DNA of 64,000 nucleotides from Dendrolimus kikuchii (GCA_019925095.2 CM034408.1:1054001-1118000), one strand, 5' to 3'; positions 42,841 through 54,590 are shown, counted from the stretch's first letter. Notes: generated by a model not told the origin, from the sequence alone. Made by a program: numbers and translations.

Positions 42841-43618
42841 ATACGGCATTGAAACCGTGACTTACGTAGAAATTGTTTTATTGATTTATTTATTTATATT
42901 AACAAAAAACATTTGTGTCTGAAATAATAAATACGTAGTCATAATTACCATTATTAAAAAAGTCTAATTTACAATAAAGATGATTAATTTTACAATAATA
43001 TGTCACTAGGAAGGCATTTTTATATAATCATTAGCTTCTGCCCGCGACTTCGCCCGCGTGGAATTTGTTTTCAAAACCCTTCGATTTTGAAACATTCTTC
43101 AGTAGTGTTCCGCTCCTATTGGTCTTAGCGTGATGATATATAGCCTATAGCCTTCCTCGATAAATGTGCTATCCAACACTGAAAGAATTTTACAAATCAG
43201 ACCAGTAGTTCCTGAGATTAGCGCGTTCAATCAAACAATATTAGTATATTTGGCTGCAACACTAATACTTACATTTTAAATATCGCGATATCTTTTGAAT
43301 GAAACGTCCGAATTGAATAACTCAAAAAGTTCTAGAAAGGTATGGAATTCCTCTTGAATATGGAGTAATTTATTTTGATAAGGATTAATACCAAGGTACA
43401 AAATAAAGAGTTTTTGAAGCGACGGCGTTTTAATTATTTAAAAAAATAAAAGATAACACTTATTGTGAGATAACTACAATAGTTAGACATATGGTTACGC
43501 GATATTTTTTGTATGATCTGCAAAGTGGTAGTACATTGTTTTGTTCTATAATCAATAGTTTTCGCAGCGCACGCCGTGTAAGGATTTTTTCCGGTCATTT
43601 TTTTACATCTTGGGTTAC

Positions 43619-43964
43619 TGATCTGGCCGATTGCCAGATTTCAAGGGTGCAAGGGTAAGAGGGAATGGAGATAAATGGACTCACCCGTAATAATATGAGC
43701 TGAGTAACCGGAGCGTCTGCGATACAGGAGCAGCAGTGCGTGTTCTCTTGTTATATATCTCCCGCTTCACAACTAGATTCACTTGCCACTTATCACCAAG
43801 CTCTTGGAACCCGATTAGTATTGCAATTGGGTGGATATCTCAAATGCGCGCGCGATGCGTGAATGTCTTTACGACGGGTCGATTCAGACTGATCGTTGAG
43901 ACGCGGAAGTGCGGGGTAAATTACTTTTTCGGGGAATCATCGTTCGTTACGCGTGGCGTGAACA
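43619..43964 (-). repeat. BEL 3' LTR
   Basis: Minus strand TGTTCACGCCACG ... GGCCAGATCA, 346 bp with TG/CA ends. No mismatch with the other LTR was seen over the shared 344 bp. The 92-codon ORF inside it is a shadow. Confidence 0.95.
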
Positions 43965-44010
43965 TCCTGGGGCCCGGGGAAAAGGTGACGGCTCCCATTT
44001 ATAGTGCTGA

Positions 44011-46732
44011 CTAAGTGCTGTTGTCGTCGAGGGGAAGACGAGCAATCTTTGTGACTGGTCTCGTTAAGCTGCCATCCTTGGTGCTGAGTTCTACGACTCG
44101 GACGACGTCATCCTTTCCGGGCAGAATCTTCTTTATTCTTCCCATCTTCCACTGGAGTCTGGGAAGATTATCCTCCTTTATGAGTACCAGCTCACCAATC
44201 TTGGGTCGACTGGTTTCCGTAGTCCATTTAGATCGGGATTGGAGAGTGTGCAGGTAGGATTTCGACCACAAGGTCCAAAATCGCTGAGCCAACGCTTGCA
44301 CTAAGCGAAAACGTCGTAGGGTTGATGGAGGAGAGGATTCATGGGAATGTTCGGGTAATGCGGTAAGTGGGCGACCTATAAGGAAATGACCAGCGGTTAG
44401 GACTTCGAAGTCTGTAGGGTCTGAAGACAGAGGGCAGAGTGGTCGAGAGTTGAGAACGGCCTCAATACGGGCTAAGAGTGTAGAAAATTCTTCAAAGGTC
44501 AGATGCTGCTCACCTAATACGCGATAGAGTAATTGCTTAGTAGATTTCACGGCTGCCTCGTGCAGACCGCCAAAAGAAGGAGCTGAGGGCGGATTGAGCA
44601 ACCATGTGATCTGCTGTGTGGCTAGCTTGTGCGTAATTCTATCATCATTGGCCTTTAAGAAGTTTTGTACTTCTATGAGCTGATTTCTTGCGCCGACATA
44701 GTTTGTACCGCAATCAGAGCGAATTAGGGTAGGGATTCCGCGCCGACTAACGAACCTTTGCAATGCCGCAAAAAAGGCGTCCGTAGAAAGTTCCGAGACA
44801 GCCTCTAAGTGCACTGCCTTGGTGGCGAGACAAACGAAAACACAAAAGTAGCCTTTGAGAAGTTTGGCATTGCGTAGAGTACTTGATTTAATTAGGAATG
44901 GTCCGGCAAAATCCGTGGACACTTGACTAAACACCGGTTGTGGGCTGACTCGATCAGCCGGTAGGTCGGCCATAAAAGGGGGATTCGGCTGAGCTCGATG
45001 CCTAAAACAGCGTACACATTTAAAGACACGGTGACGAATGACTCGCCTTCCAGATAAAATCCAGTATTGTTGACGGAGTAGTGCGTGTAGTGTATCTGCG
45101 CCCGGGTGGCAGTGTATAGTGTGGAAATGATCTATAATTAGGTCCACAAGGGGGCTTGAACTGGGTAAGATGAGGGGATGTTGTGTGTCATATCTAAGGG
45201 CTGAGTTGGACAAGCGCCCTCCTACTCTAAGAAGACCATCCTTGAGAAAGGGCGAGAGGCGTTGTATTCGCACTGTACATAATTTGTTAGTTTGCAGTCG
45301 GTGGATGTCTTCAGCGAACATATTTTGTTGGACTGAGCGTACCCAGTGTAAGAGCGCTTTCTTACGTTCGTCTACGGTAATGGGACCAACGATGCGAGAG
45401 TGAGAAGATACCAAGCAATTGTGTGCAAAACGTTTAATACATGCGGTTACGCCTACAAGTGTGTCTAAGGAGCTGAATCTCGTGAGTAAATCCGTGTCTA
45501 GATCAGGAACCGCGATGTGAGCTACCATTTTTCTGGGTTTTAGACCAGGCAGTACGTGATGACCCAAAGCAGGGGGCCAGGTACCAGGTGGGGCCTTGAG
45601 CCAAGTAGGCGACCACCATAGGTCATAGGCTAAGAGTTCCTGTGCTGATATTCCCCTGCTAGCACAGTCGGCAGGGTTAAGAGCTGAGGGTACATGTCTC
45701 CAAGTAGGGTTACATGGATTGGCTGCAATGGCAGAGACTCGATTGGCCTCAAAGACCTGTAGGGATTGAGAAGGAGTTTTAAGCCAGGCGAGTACGATAG
45801 TACTGTCTGACCAACAAAAGTGTTGCTGAATGGTAATGTGGGCAGAAAGTTGAACAGAGACGCGAGAAATGAGCAGCGTAGTGAGGTGTGCAGCTGAAAG
45901 TTCCAGCTTTGGTATAGTCTGTCGGGTTTTAATGGGGGCTACCTTGGATTTAGAAACAAGTAGTCTGACGTGTACCTGACCCGTGATATTCGTTTCATGA
46001 AGATAGACTGCGGCTGCATATCCGGATTCGGATGCATCGGCAAAACCGTGTAGGGTGTAGGTGGAATCTTTGCTGGTGCAAATTGTTCTGGGGAGTCGAA
46101 GAGCAGAGAGTAGAGGTAAGTCTTCAAAAATGTGCTGAAATTGAAATGTGACATCATTGGGAGCCGATTCATCCCAGTCTAACTTTAGAGTCCATAGGTG
46201 CTGAATGAGCAGTTTTGCGCGGAAAATAACTGGGCTGATCCATCCACTAGGATCGTATAAACGAGCGATGGTACTGAGTATTGACCTTTTGGTAAATTTT
46301 TCCAGTGTAGGTACCGAAATGTGATATGTAAATTCGTCCGTTTGGGGTATCCATTGCATACCAAGTACCTTGATTGCATTGGAGTCGGGTACAACATCAA
46401 AATCCTTGGGTATGTCACATTGATCATCCGGGAAGCGTTCTAAAAGCTGACGAGAGTTTGAGGTCCACTTTCGCAAATGAAATCCCCCTAGGGCTAGTAA
46501 CTCAATGAGTTCAGTCTGCAGAGCTATTGCCTTGTCAACTGAATCATGCCCAGTCAGAATGTCATCCACGAATATGGAGTGCGTAAGAACCTGTGCAGCC
46601 TGGGGAAAACGGTGACCTTCATCAGTGACCAGCTGTATAATAGATCGATTGGCGAGGAAGGGGCTGGGTCGTAGGCCATACGTGACAGTGGACAGGGCGT
46701 AAGTGAGCAGAGGTTGATCTGGAGAAGAGCGC
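44011..46732 (-). pseudogene. BEL pol part 2: RT, RNase H, integrase, C-terminal domain
   Basis: The frame is open from 46890, but true pol sequence begins at about residue 53 (RSSPDQPLLTYALS). Visible parts, in residues of that 959-codon frame: RT motif C FVDD (107-110); RNase H with FADAS (D284), KLE (E330), SDST (D362) and NPAD (about 405-408); integrase zinc finger H-H-C-C (about 590 to 628, CVRC); DDE residues D660 (STDFAGP), D726 (RSDCGTN) and E778 (GGLHEAA); and a DUF5641-like end (865-955, GELVLIKEDNLPRLQWKMGR). The RT segment with the first catalytic aspartate (motif A) is absent, lost by the deletion at about 46733. The integrase and RNase H look intact. Confidence 0.93.
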
Positions 46733-47836
46733 CTAATTAAGACTGACACCATTAGAGCTCTTACAGCTGCCATCAAAAACCGTGCGAAGTTTTTCAGAGT
46801 TGGCTTTGAAGATGCCATGATGCGGGACGTAAAAATGGTCTTTTCCTTTAAATGTGCTGGGGTGACAAAGAGCCATGTGGCCCATGTCAATGTATTCCTT
46901 CATGAAGTCGATATATTTTGAGCGGAGGGTAGGATCTCTTTGGAGTTTGCGCTCCAAATTAAGGAATCGTCGTAGTGCAATAGCGTGGGTTGCACCGAGC
47001 TTAGGTGCCTTTGTAAGAAAGGGAAGGGATACTATGTATCGCCCTGTGGGATCACGTGTGGTGGTAGAACGAAAGTTCTCCTCACACTCGTCAGAGGTTG
47101 AGTTGTCCTTTGATTGCACTTCTTCGACTTCCCAGAATCTCTCCAGAGCGGAGTGTATTTCTTTATTTGAGTGTTGGGGTTGTAAACAGTCAATATTTAC
47201 TAGTGCTGAATTAACTTGAGGCTCAGGCTTTGTGTAGTTTGGATTGATAGGACCTAAAAGAGCGAAATTGAAGATCGTGCCGAAGGCTATTGGCCTGCCG
47301 GGGCCCAAAAAAATTTTGTTACCATCCAAAATTTGGCCCAAGACATCAGAACCCATAATCAAGTCAATAGCGGCTGGAAAACGATAAGACGAGTCTGCTA
47401 GGGGAAGCTGTGTCGAGTCGAGGAGTGGAACAACGTCAGGTAACATTGTTAATGGTAAAAGACCTGTCAAATCTGGTAGAATGTATGCCTTTGCGCTAAT
47501 TACTGGGACTTCGGTGTGAATAGGGCGGAATGTGATGGTAGTTGAAGAACTAGAGTTTTGAGTCTGCTGATTACCGACTCCTGTAATTTTTAGTTCTGTG
47601 TGCTCGACAGGCAAACGTAATTTTTGTGTCATAGTTTTAGTTAACAAGGTTAGCATGGAACCGCTGTCTAATAATGCTCTTGCCTTATGAAATTCTCCAG
47701 CGTTGTCTGCTAGTTCTAGGGACACAGTGGGTAATAAAACTGGTGGATCGTGTACTGTAATGTGCTGAGTATGTGCTGAAATATGACTGTCATTTTGGTT
47801 AGTTTTATCAGAGGAAGTAACAGGGCTGCCGGGCAA
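46733..47836 (-). pseudogene. BEL pol part 1: aspartic protease and RT start
   Basis: 367 codons. The retropepsin-like active site ALLDSGSMLT lies at residues 54-63, followed by LIMGSDVLGQILDG and the region leading into RT (HPSTFKGKDHFYVPHHGIFK, residues about 320-340). It ends at VFDGSCKSSNGVSLN and a TAG. The first codon shown is TTG, so no real start is visible; gag and the natural N-terminus are missing, with only about 75 bp between the primer-binding site and this frame. The stop is where a deletion has joined two RT segments out of frame. Confidence 0.92.
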
Positions 47837-47909
47837 GTGATTATTATGATAAACTTTATTATCATAGTGCTGTCTGTACTTTATTCAGCACACCTATTCT
47901 CGAATATGA

Positions 47910-47926
47910 TCCGGCTCGAAGGACCA
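47910..47926 (-). promoter_or_regulatory. Primer-binding site, tRNA-Tyr type
   Basis: Minus strand TGGTCCTTCGAGCCGGA, three bases inside the 5' LTR. It is complementary to the 3' end of insect tRNA-Tyr including CCA (from knowledge of that tRNA). Confidence 0.75.
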
Positions 47927-47928
47927 TA

Positions 47929-48272
47929 TGATCTGGCCGATTGCCAGATTTCAAGGGTGCAAGGGTAAGAGGGAATGGAGATAAATGGACTCACCCGTAA
48001 TAATATGAGCTGAGTAACCGGAGCGTCTGCGATACAGGAGCAGCAGTGCGTGTTCTCTTGTTATATATCTCCCGCTTCACAACTAGATTCACTTGCCACT
48101 TATCACCAAGCTCTTGGAACCCGATTAGTATTGCAATTGGGTGGATATCTCAAATGCGCGCGCGATGCGTGAATGTCTTTACGACGGGTCGATTCAGACT
48201 GATCGTTGAGACGCGGAAGTGCGGGGTAAATTACTTTTTCGGGGAATCATCGTTCGTTACGCGTGGCGTGAA
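47929..48272 (-). repeat. BEL 5' LTR, terminal bases missing
   Basis: 344 bp. The outer TG of the LTR is missing: GGCGTGAA is followed directly by host repeat (ATGTACTATTC). Confidence 0.95.
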
Positions 48273-48638
48273 ATGTACTATTCAACACTGAAAGAATTTT
48301 TCAAATCGGACCAGCGGTTCCTGAGATTAGCGCGTTTAAACAAACAAACAAACTCTTCAGCTTTATAATATTAGTATAGATATTATTATTTAAGCAACAA
48401 AAATAATCGTCAACTGAATAATATGCTTGTTTAAGAAGGAATGCTTTGACATTACGCTTAAAAGATTGCATTTTGTATATATTTAGCTTTAGGTAATTTG
48501 TTGCAAATTTCAACAGGCCTGATATGTGAAACTGCTTGACAACATTTAAAGATGGTATTATTTTATTTTTTAAATCTTTCCTTCTTGTAGCTATTGATTT
48601 TAAACTCAACTTGCCTGAACAATTTATGTTAAGTCTGT

Positions 48639-48861
48639 CTCCCTCTTTCTTTGTTTGCCTTCTCCTGATTAAATCCAGGAATAGAGAAAGAATAGATAAC
48701 TAAAGCTAAATGATAACTTTTACTCATTGACACTTGACAGTTTTATCTTCTGTTATCACGGCTACTGAAAAGTGCCCGAAACATTGAAATATAAAAATCA
48801 AATAAAACGGCGCGCTTAAAACCGTTGAAACGTAATTTTATTTTATTTTTATAAGTTTAAT
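48639..48861 (-). repeat. Segment M, second copy
   Basis: Inverted relative to 2367-2617 and again next to an element-B tail. Its inverted B head (48673-48693) is CCAGGAATAGAGAAAGAATA. Confidence 0.7.
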
Positions 48862-49168
48862 TTTTTTTTTTTTTTTATTGCAAGAGTTCAGCAGACAGGC
48901 AGACGGCCCACTTGATGGAAAGCGGTTACCATCGCCTATGGACATTTGTAACACCAAATGCGCTGCTGCTCTCTTAAAGGAGACTGGAACCCGGTCACTA
49001 ATGCCGGAACACAACTCAAGATTGTTATGGCGATATACTTTAGACCAGGGGTTGTAGCCATCCAGTCGAACAAATACCCTACCACCTGGCTGTTGGTTGT
49101 TTAGTCGCCTCTTACGACAGGCCGCCAGGCCGCAGGAAATTGTATTCTTTCTCCGTTCCTGCACGGAT
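48862..49168 (-). mobile_element. Element B, full length, joined to segment M
   Basis: T-run and TTATTGCAAGAGTTCAGC to CTCCGTTCCTGCACGGAT. The TGTAGCACC block is missing. Confidence 0.9.
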
Positions 49169-49400
49169 GTAATTAGTTAATTATTAAACACGACGATATT
49201 TTCTAGACAAACAAACAGCAGTTATCAGCAAGGAATTTTGTGTGTCATAGTGAATATGACCACAGAAAACAGGTCACGTGCAAGTCAGAGTATACATATT
49301 TATTATTGTTATAGAAACCGCATAACTTAAACAGACTATGCTTAGATAATTCTATTATTAATATTATATTGTTTATTATGATTAATTTTAATAGGATTTA

Positions 49401-50185
49401 AAGATGACTGTCAGGCGAGAGGCTTACATTTGAATGCGAAGAAAACAAAGGTTATGGTGTTTGAAAGAGAAGAAACCAGAACGAATGCAAGGATAATGGT
49501 CGATGATGTTATGCTGGAGCAAGTGAGTGAGTTTGTATATCTTGGATGTGCTTTTAGCAGGGATGGAAGGTACACCGCTGATATAGAAATAAGGGTGAAT
49601 TTGGGGAACAGTGTGAATGGAGCGTTAGGTAAACTTCTAGGCGCTAAAAACCTCAGCCAGAAGGCCCAGCTTGCCATACACAACGCGGTGCTGGTACCTA
49701 CGCTCACGTATGGAAGCGAGAGTTGGGTATGGAAGAGAGAGCATGAAAGTAGAGTAAACGCGGTTGAGATGCGAGCACTGCGCAAAATCAGCGGAGTGAC
49801 GCTCGCGGACCGCGTTCGTAATACCGAAGTAAGAAAGAGAGTTGGTCTGAAAGAGAGTGTCAAGGTGAAGGTAAGGAAAGGAATGCTCCGGTGATTCGGG
49901 CATGTGGAAAGAATGCATGATGAAAGAATGACTAAACAGATATACAATGCAAAAGTGGATGGATGCAGAAGTCGTGGAAGGCCACGACACACATTCCATG
50001 ATCAAATTGATCGTGTACTAGCAGAAGGTGATGTCAGGAGCCTTAAGAACAGACGAGCGTGCATGACAAGAGTTATGAATGTCAAAGAAGCAAGTGAGGT
50101 GTGTAAGAATAAGACTGAATGGCGCTCTGTTGTCCGTGCCTACCCCGCAAGGGAACTGGCGTGAAGTTATGTATGTGTATGTATG
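49401..50185 (+). mobile_element. LINE-A, longest copy, 9-bp TSD
   Basis: 785 bp; begins just after the region where RT motif C would lie (HLNAKKTKVMVFEREE; VSEFVYLGCAFSRDG). One TGA (49892-49894) replaces the Trp codon of LRWFGH; otherwise open to ARELA-stop. Duplication TAGGATTTA (49392-49400 and 50186-50194). RTE-like by the look of the C-terminus (family inference). Confidence 0.9.
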
Positions 50186-50212
50186 TAGGATTTATAATAT
50201 ATTATGAACTAC

Positions 50213-50380
50213 GACCTCTGTGGATGAGTAAGCCTTTGCCAGCCTAGCTCACTGAAACGCAGAAGTTCAAGATTCGTTTCCTGGCACGGTATAATTCGCA
50301 AAGAGATTTTCCGTCCGGGTGTCTGGGATCGGCCTCAGAGTGACTTGAGGTTATACGATGTGTGTTTGTTTAACAATTAC
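50213..50380 (+). mobile_element. tRNA-like SINE M, diverged
   Basis: CTCTGTGGATGAGTAAGCC (A-box-like), a degenerate B box, then TGTCTGGGATCGGCCTCAGA. Confidence 0.55.
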
Positions 50381-50540
50381 TACATTTTGTACAGTCGTGG
50401 TATGAAAATGTTCGCCAGTTTTCTAATTAATTCATTTAACGTTCCGCGAGCTCATATTTTTAAACTGAATCACAGAACAGACTGTTTTACAGAAAATGTT
50501 TAACTGTTTGACAATATAGTTTAAAATTACTAAAATCAAA

Positions 50541-50690
50541 GATAGATAGATAACACTTTATTACTCACCAAATAAACAATTTCAAAAATACACAATTACA
50601 ATATTGTCATGGTAGAAACAATAGGCGGCATTATCGCTTAAAGCAATCTATTCCAGGCAATCTACCTTATGAAAAGTTTAACCTAATCAG
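50541..50690 (-). mobile_element. LINE-H 3' end
   Basis: AGATAGATAACACTTTATTA ... CAATCTATTCCAGGCAATCT. Confidence 0.6.
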
Positions 50691-50759
50691 GCTATGTAGG
50701 TGGTGCAGCTTATTAGGTATATCATAAACAAACATACATTTAAGTATGTGTATTTTAGA

Positions 50760-51006
50760 CTGACTAAACAGATATACAATGCAAAAGTGGATGGATGCAG
50801 ATATCGTGGAAGGCGACGACACACCTTTCATGATCAAATTCATCGTGTACTAGCAAAGGGTGATGTCAGGAGCCTTAAGAACAGACGAGCGTGCATGACA
50901 AGAGTTATGAATGTCAAAGAAGCAAGTGAGGTGTGTAAGAATAAGCCTAAATGGCGCTCTGTTGTTCGTGCCTACCCCGCAAGGGAACTGGCGTGAAGTT
51001 ATGTAT
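50760..51006 (+). mobile_element. LINE-A copy, 10-bp TSD
   Basis: Duplication GTATTTTAGA (50750-50759 and 51007-51016). A few substitutions in the GCRSRG codons. Confidence 0.9.
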
Positions 51007-51326
51007 GTATTTTAGAAATAAAATACACATGCTTAAATTACTTTATAAATTAAATACATACAAACATATTTATAAGATATATATGTTAATTAATCTATAG
51101 TATAAGAATTTGGCATAGTTATTTAAGAAAAAGTATTGTTTTCTGAGTGCGTTCTTAAATGTAGGCGATGTTTTAGCCTCTCTGACAGTAAGAGTTCTTT
51201 GATTTTCTATTTTGTCTAAGATGTTTAGAGATGTAAAACCCATTTATTTGTTTTAATATTTATGAAAAGCGTAGGGATTATATCCTCTTTGTTTCTTATT
51301 GTTCTCAGTGGCTGTCATTTTTTTTT
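51007..51326. other. No gene seen
   Basis: AT-rich with a T-run before the next element. Confidence 0.3.
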
Positions 51327-51642
51327 CTTTTTTTTTATTGCAGGATGTCAGCAGACAGGCAGACGGCCCACTCGATGGAAAGCGGTTACCATCGCCTATG
51401 GACATTTGCAACACCAAAGTTGCTACAAATGCGCTGCTGCTCTCTTAAGGGAGACTGGAACCTGGTCACTAATGCCGGAACACAACTCAAGGTTGTTATG
51501 GCGACATACTTTAGACCAGGGGTGGTAGCCATCCAATCGGGCAATTGCCCTACCACCTAGCTGTGGGTTGTTGAGTCGCCTCTTACGACAGGCCGCCCCA
51601 ACGCAGGAAATTGTATTCTTTCTCCGTTCCTCCACGGATAGA
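51327..51642 (-). mobile_element. Element B, full length
   Basis: Ends CTCCGTTCCTCCACGGATA; the head has CCCCAACGCAGG where most have GGCCGCAGG. Confidence 0.9.
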
Positions 51643-52188
51643 TGTCATTGTCAACATTGCAATTTTTTTCACGTTTCTATATTTTATAAACGTAACATTT
51701 ATTGAAATGTTGGCAGTACTGTTTCTTGTACTCGTGCAAGCAAAAGTGGACTTTAAGGTGACGAACCTTTTCATACCGTGACTGCACATTATGTTTTCGT
51801 AAGTATTATGTATTATGAGGTATTGAGAAAATTTAACTATGAGGCATATCATCGCATCTGGCGCGGTATTCAGTGCGGGCGTGTCCCGGGTTGAGGATAA
51901 AACACGCGACATCATCGGGGCTCGACCCGAAAGGGGGCAAACGCGTAACAAACGAGCTTGACGGTTGTGTCCATATCTGCGAGCCGTAACTACAACTGAG
52001 CGGATACAGTAACGTGTTCTTATGAGTACACAGACATTGATCTTCGCTTCCTCGGCTCGTTGTGAGCGCGCCGCGTGCGGTTCGACTCGAGCTCACGAGC
52101 CACTTACACACTATCATTTTTGGTTACAGTAACTACCCAAGGCTATGGCTCGTAGGTGTGTATGCGGCTTAAAACATAAATATATCCT
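51643..52188. other. GC-richer patch with a long hairpin, no gene recognised
   Basis: 51850-52110 is GC-richer than its surroundings. A hairpin with arms GGCTCGTTGTGAGC and GCTCACGAGCC spans about 52053-52101. Open frames on the minus strand have no recognisable product. Confidence 0.35.
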
Positions 52189-52517
52189 GCTACATACATA
52201 CATAACTTCGGCATGAACAACAGAGCGCCATTTAGGCTTATTCTTACACACCTCACTCGCTTCTTTGATATTCAAACTCTTGTCATGCACGCTCGTCTGT
52301 TCTTAAGGCTCCTGACATCACCTTCTGCTAGTACACTATCAATTTGATCATGGAAGGTGTGTCGTGGCCTTCCACGACTTCTGCATCCATCCACTTTTGC
52401 ATTGTATATCTGTTTAGTCATTCTTTCATCATGCATTCTTTCCACATACCCGAACCACCGAAGCATTCCTTTCCTTACCTTCACCCCGACACTCTCTTTC
52501 AGACCAACTCTCTTTCT
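52189..52517 (-). mobile_element. LINE-A copy, internal deletion, 8-bp TSD
   Basis: About 23 bp deleted near the ARELA codons (ACTTCGGCATGAACAACAG). Duplication TATATCCT (52181-52188 and 52518-52525). Confidence 0.85.
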
Positions 52518-52551
52518 TATATCCTACTAATCCCCATAATATAATAGAAAA

Positions 52552-52932
52552 TTAGCTGCCCAGTGCCGACTTCGCTGGGGCGTCAGTAAAAAATACACAT
52601 AGCATATCAAGGTTTAATTAAGCTTAGTAACCTTTAATTAATTCATAATCACAGAATGCACTCGCAGTGCCTCGTGCGAGGATGTGCGTAATTCTTGCGT
52701 GGAACGTTATTGTTGTAACATATTTGACAGGCGTTCCCGTGCAAACTTCGCTGGGCGTAAAAACATGTTTAATTTTTTGATTTATTAATAACAATCAAAT
52801 ATAGCCTATGCCACTCGGAAATAATGTAGCTTCCTACTGGTGAAAGAATCTTCAAAATCGGATCAGTAGTGCCGGAGATTACCCCGAACATCCAAACACA
52901 CAAAGTTTACCTCTTTATAATATTAGTATAGA
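52552..52932 (-). mobile_element. Helitron-like repeat related to D
   Basis: TTAGCTGCCCAGTGCCGACT at the left and TATAATATTAGTATAGA|T at the right. The coding-strand head has AGGTAAACTTTGTGTGTTTG. Confidence 0.6.
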
Positions 52933-53225
52933 TTTTACGCAATCCGTCCATTAACTTTTCTATTGTTCCATTCGATATGACTTCACCTGTGTGTGTATAT
53001 GCGTATGAGCACGGATGTGGCGCGCAGCTGTTCCTATCTCGACATAGATTATATAACAGAATAATCATTCGGTACAAAATGCACAAACAGCCTCTCACAA
53101 AGAATTACAATAATATCTTGTAAAAAGACTACTTCTTCCATGATACTACAGTAGTTTTGTAGACATGATATTTCAAAGTTTACGTGTACTTATTAAGTAA
53201 GTTTTAATTTTTTAAGTACCATAGT

Positions 53226-53324
53226 CTCTCTTTCTCTTTTCTTTCACCATATCCCAATGTGGAAGGAAAAGACATATTGTGCCGACCCCAAGTAATTGGG
53301 ATATGGTGAAAGAAAAGAGTATAA
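53226..53324. mobile_element. Fold-back insertion with 13-bp TSD
   Basis: Perfect 25-bp inverted arms (53234-53258 and 53295-53319) around a 36-bp loop, flanked by an exact 13-bp duplication TAAGTACCATAGT (53213-53225 and 53325-53337). The loop includes GACATATTGTGCCGACCCCA, a word seen in Lepidoptera LINE 3' ends (recalled). Confidence 0.8.
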
Positions 53325-53339
53325 TAAGTACCATAGTAT

Positions 53340-54404
53340 TAGACATTAAAATATTTAAAAATACAATATAAACTTAAAAATAAATGACAATCTAAACTAC
53401 ATCAAAAATTAGAACTATATAAAATGAAACTAAATAAAAAAGGGTATAATTTCATGATTCATTAGACTTTTGTTCGTTCCTTTTTCATTGCCATGGATAG
53501 GTATGGACCAACTTCCGTAAAACCTCCGGTCTGCAACGTATACTATTTTCATCTCCGGTAGATACCGGAACACGTATACCTTATGTCCCAGTAAATGCAA
53601 GACTGCTCACGTCATACAAAAATTTAACAGCGTAACCTCTATATAACGACATGGAAGGGACTGTATTTTATGGCGTTATAGAAAGTTATCGTTAAACGGA
53701 GAGTAGTCTGTTATTTTTGTCTGACGTCTTTTGCTGCACCAGTAATTTTGTTGTATTTTTTTCCTTGTTTTCTTCATATCTTGCGATATTGAGGCATCTT
53801 CTTGATAAAGGAAGTACTCAGAAATCTCGGAACTTCTTAGAAATTTTAGTATGTATGATGCCGATAGTCACGTTTATTACAGGCTAGGATAATAAAGCGT
53901 TAAAAGAACGTACACAGCTGCGCAGCTTTTACTAATTTTGGAATCTTAAAAGGCATTTTTTATTACTTAAATATTGTCGTTATTGAGAGTGGGTGCTATA
54001 TAGCGTAGATCATTGTATGGAAGATAAGCTAAACCAACCAAAGCTAAGTGATTTTGACACTTAAGAGAGTTTGTCGTTAAAACGAGTGATGTTACATGGA
54101 GTGACGTTACATAGTTTTTACAAGAGAAGCCATTCACGAAGTCCTTACAAAATAAAAAAGACACAAAACCATTTTATAAGACATCAATATTATTTACATA
54201 TCATATAAATAAAAATAGAAATACAAGATCATAGTTATTATACATAAATCTTAAACGTACATACATATTTTATACTATGTGTGTATAATTAAGCATGTTA
54301 CTTGTTATTACGGTCACAATTAAAAATCTGTATGAACGTATACGTATATATATATAATAATAATAATCAGCAGACTAACACATACATTGTATATTCCCAA
54401 ATTA
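53340..54404. other. No gene seen
   Basis: 53370-53455 resembles the AT-rich LINE 3' UTR near 8650. The rest is AT-rich without recognised features. Confidence 0.35.
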
Positions 54405-54590
54405 AGCAAGTTACGCTTGTGTTATGGGTAATATACAACGGACTACTCTGGGGCCGATCCCAGATACCCAGACCATAATAAATAACAGAGAAAATACGTT
54501 TCCGAAATTTACTATACCAGGAATCGAACCCGGAGCCTCTGCGTTGCACGGCAAAGGCTTAGCCCGCTCAACCACTGAGGCCGTATGTGT
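54405..54590 (-). mobile_element. tRNA-derived SINE M, best copy
   Basis: The minus strand has an A box TGGTTGAGCGG and a B box GGTTCGATTCC at tRNA-like spacing, then GGTCTGGGTATCTGGGATCG. The head resembles a type II (long variable arm) tRNA only loosely. Confidence 0.75.

Larger units (their letters stand above)
43619..48272 (-). mobile_element. BEL/Pao LTR retrotransposon, defective
   Basis: Two LTRs identical over 344 bp enclose a pol remnant on the minus strand. Domain order protease, RT, RNase H, integrase and a C-terminal DUF5641-like region identifies BEL/Pao. There is no gag and a segment of RT is deleted, so it cannot replicate alone. The identical LTRs point to a recent insertion, probably helped by a complete relative. 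Confidence 0.95.
43031..48380 (-). mobile_element. Helitron-like D long form, split by BEL element
   Basis: The left part (43031-43618) carries the CTAG-side module and spacer; the right part (48273-48380) carries the TC-side head ending TAATATTAGTATAGA|T. About 100 bp of the element are missing at the junction compared with 26665 and 35425. Confidence 0.85.

Noticed and set aside
43736..44014. ORF beginning MRVLLLYISRF in both BEL LTRs
   Set aside because: It lies in the LTR antisense to pol and is identical only because the LTRs are identical.
54480..54590. tRNA gene suggested by GGTTCGATTCC
   Set aside because: SINE M head; the sequence continues into a repeated body instead of ending at a tRNA 3' end.
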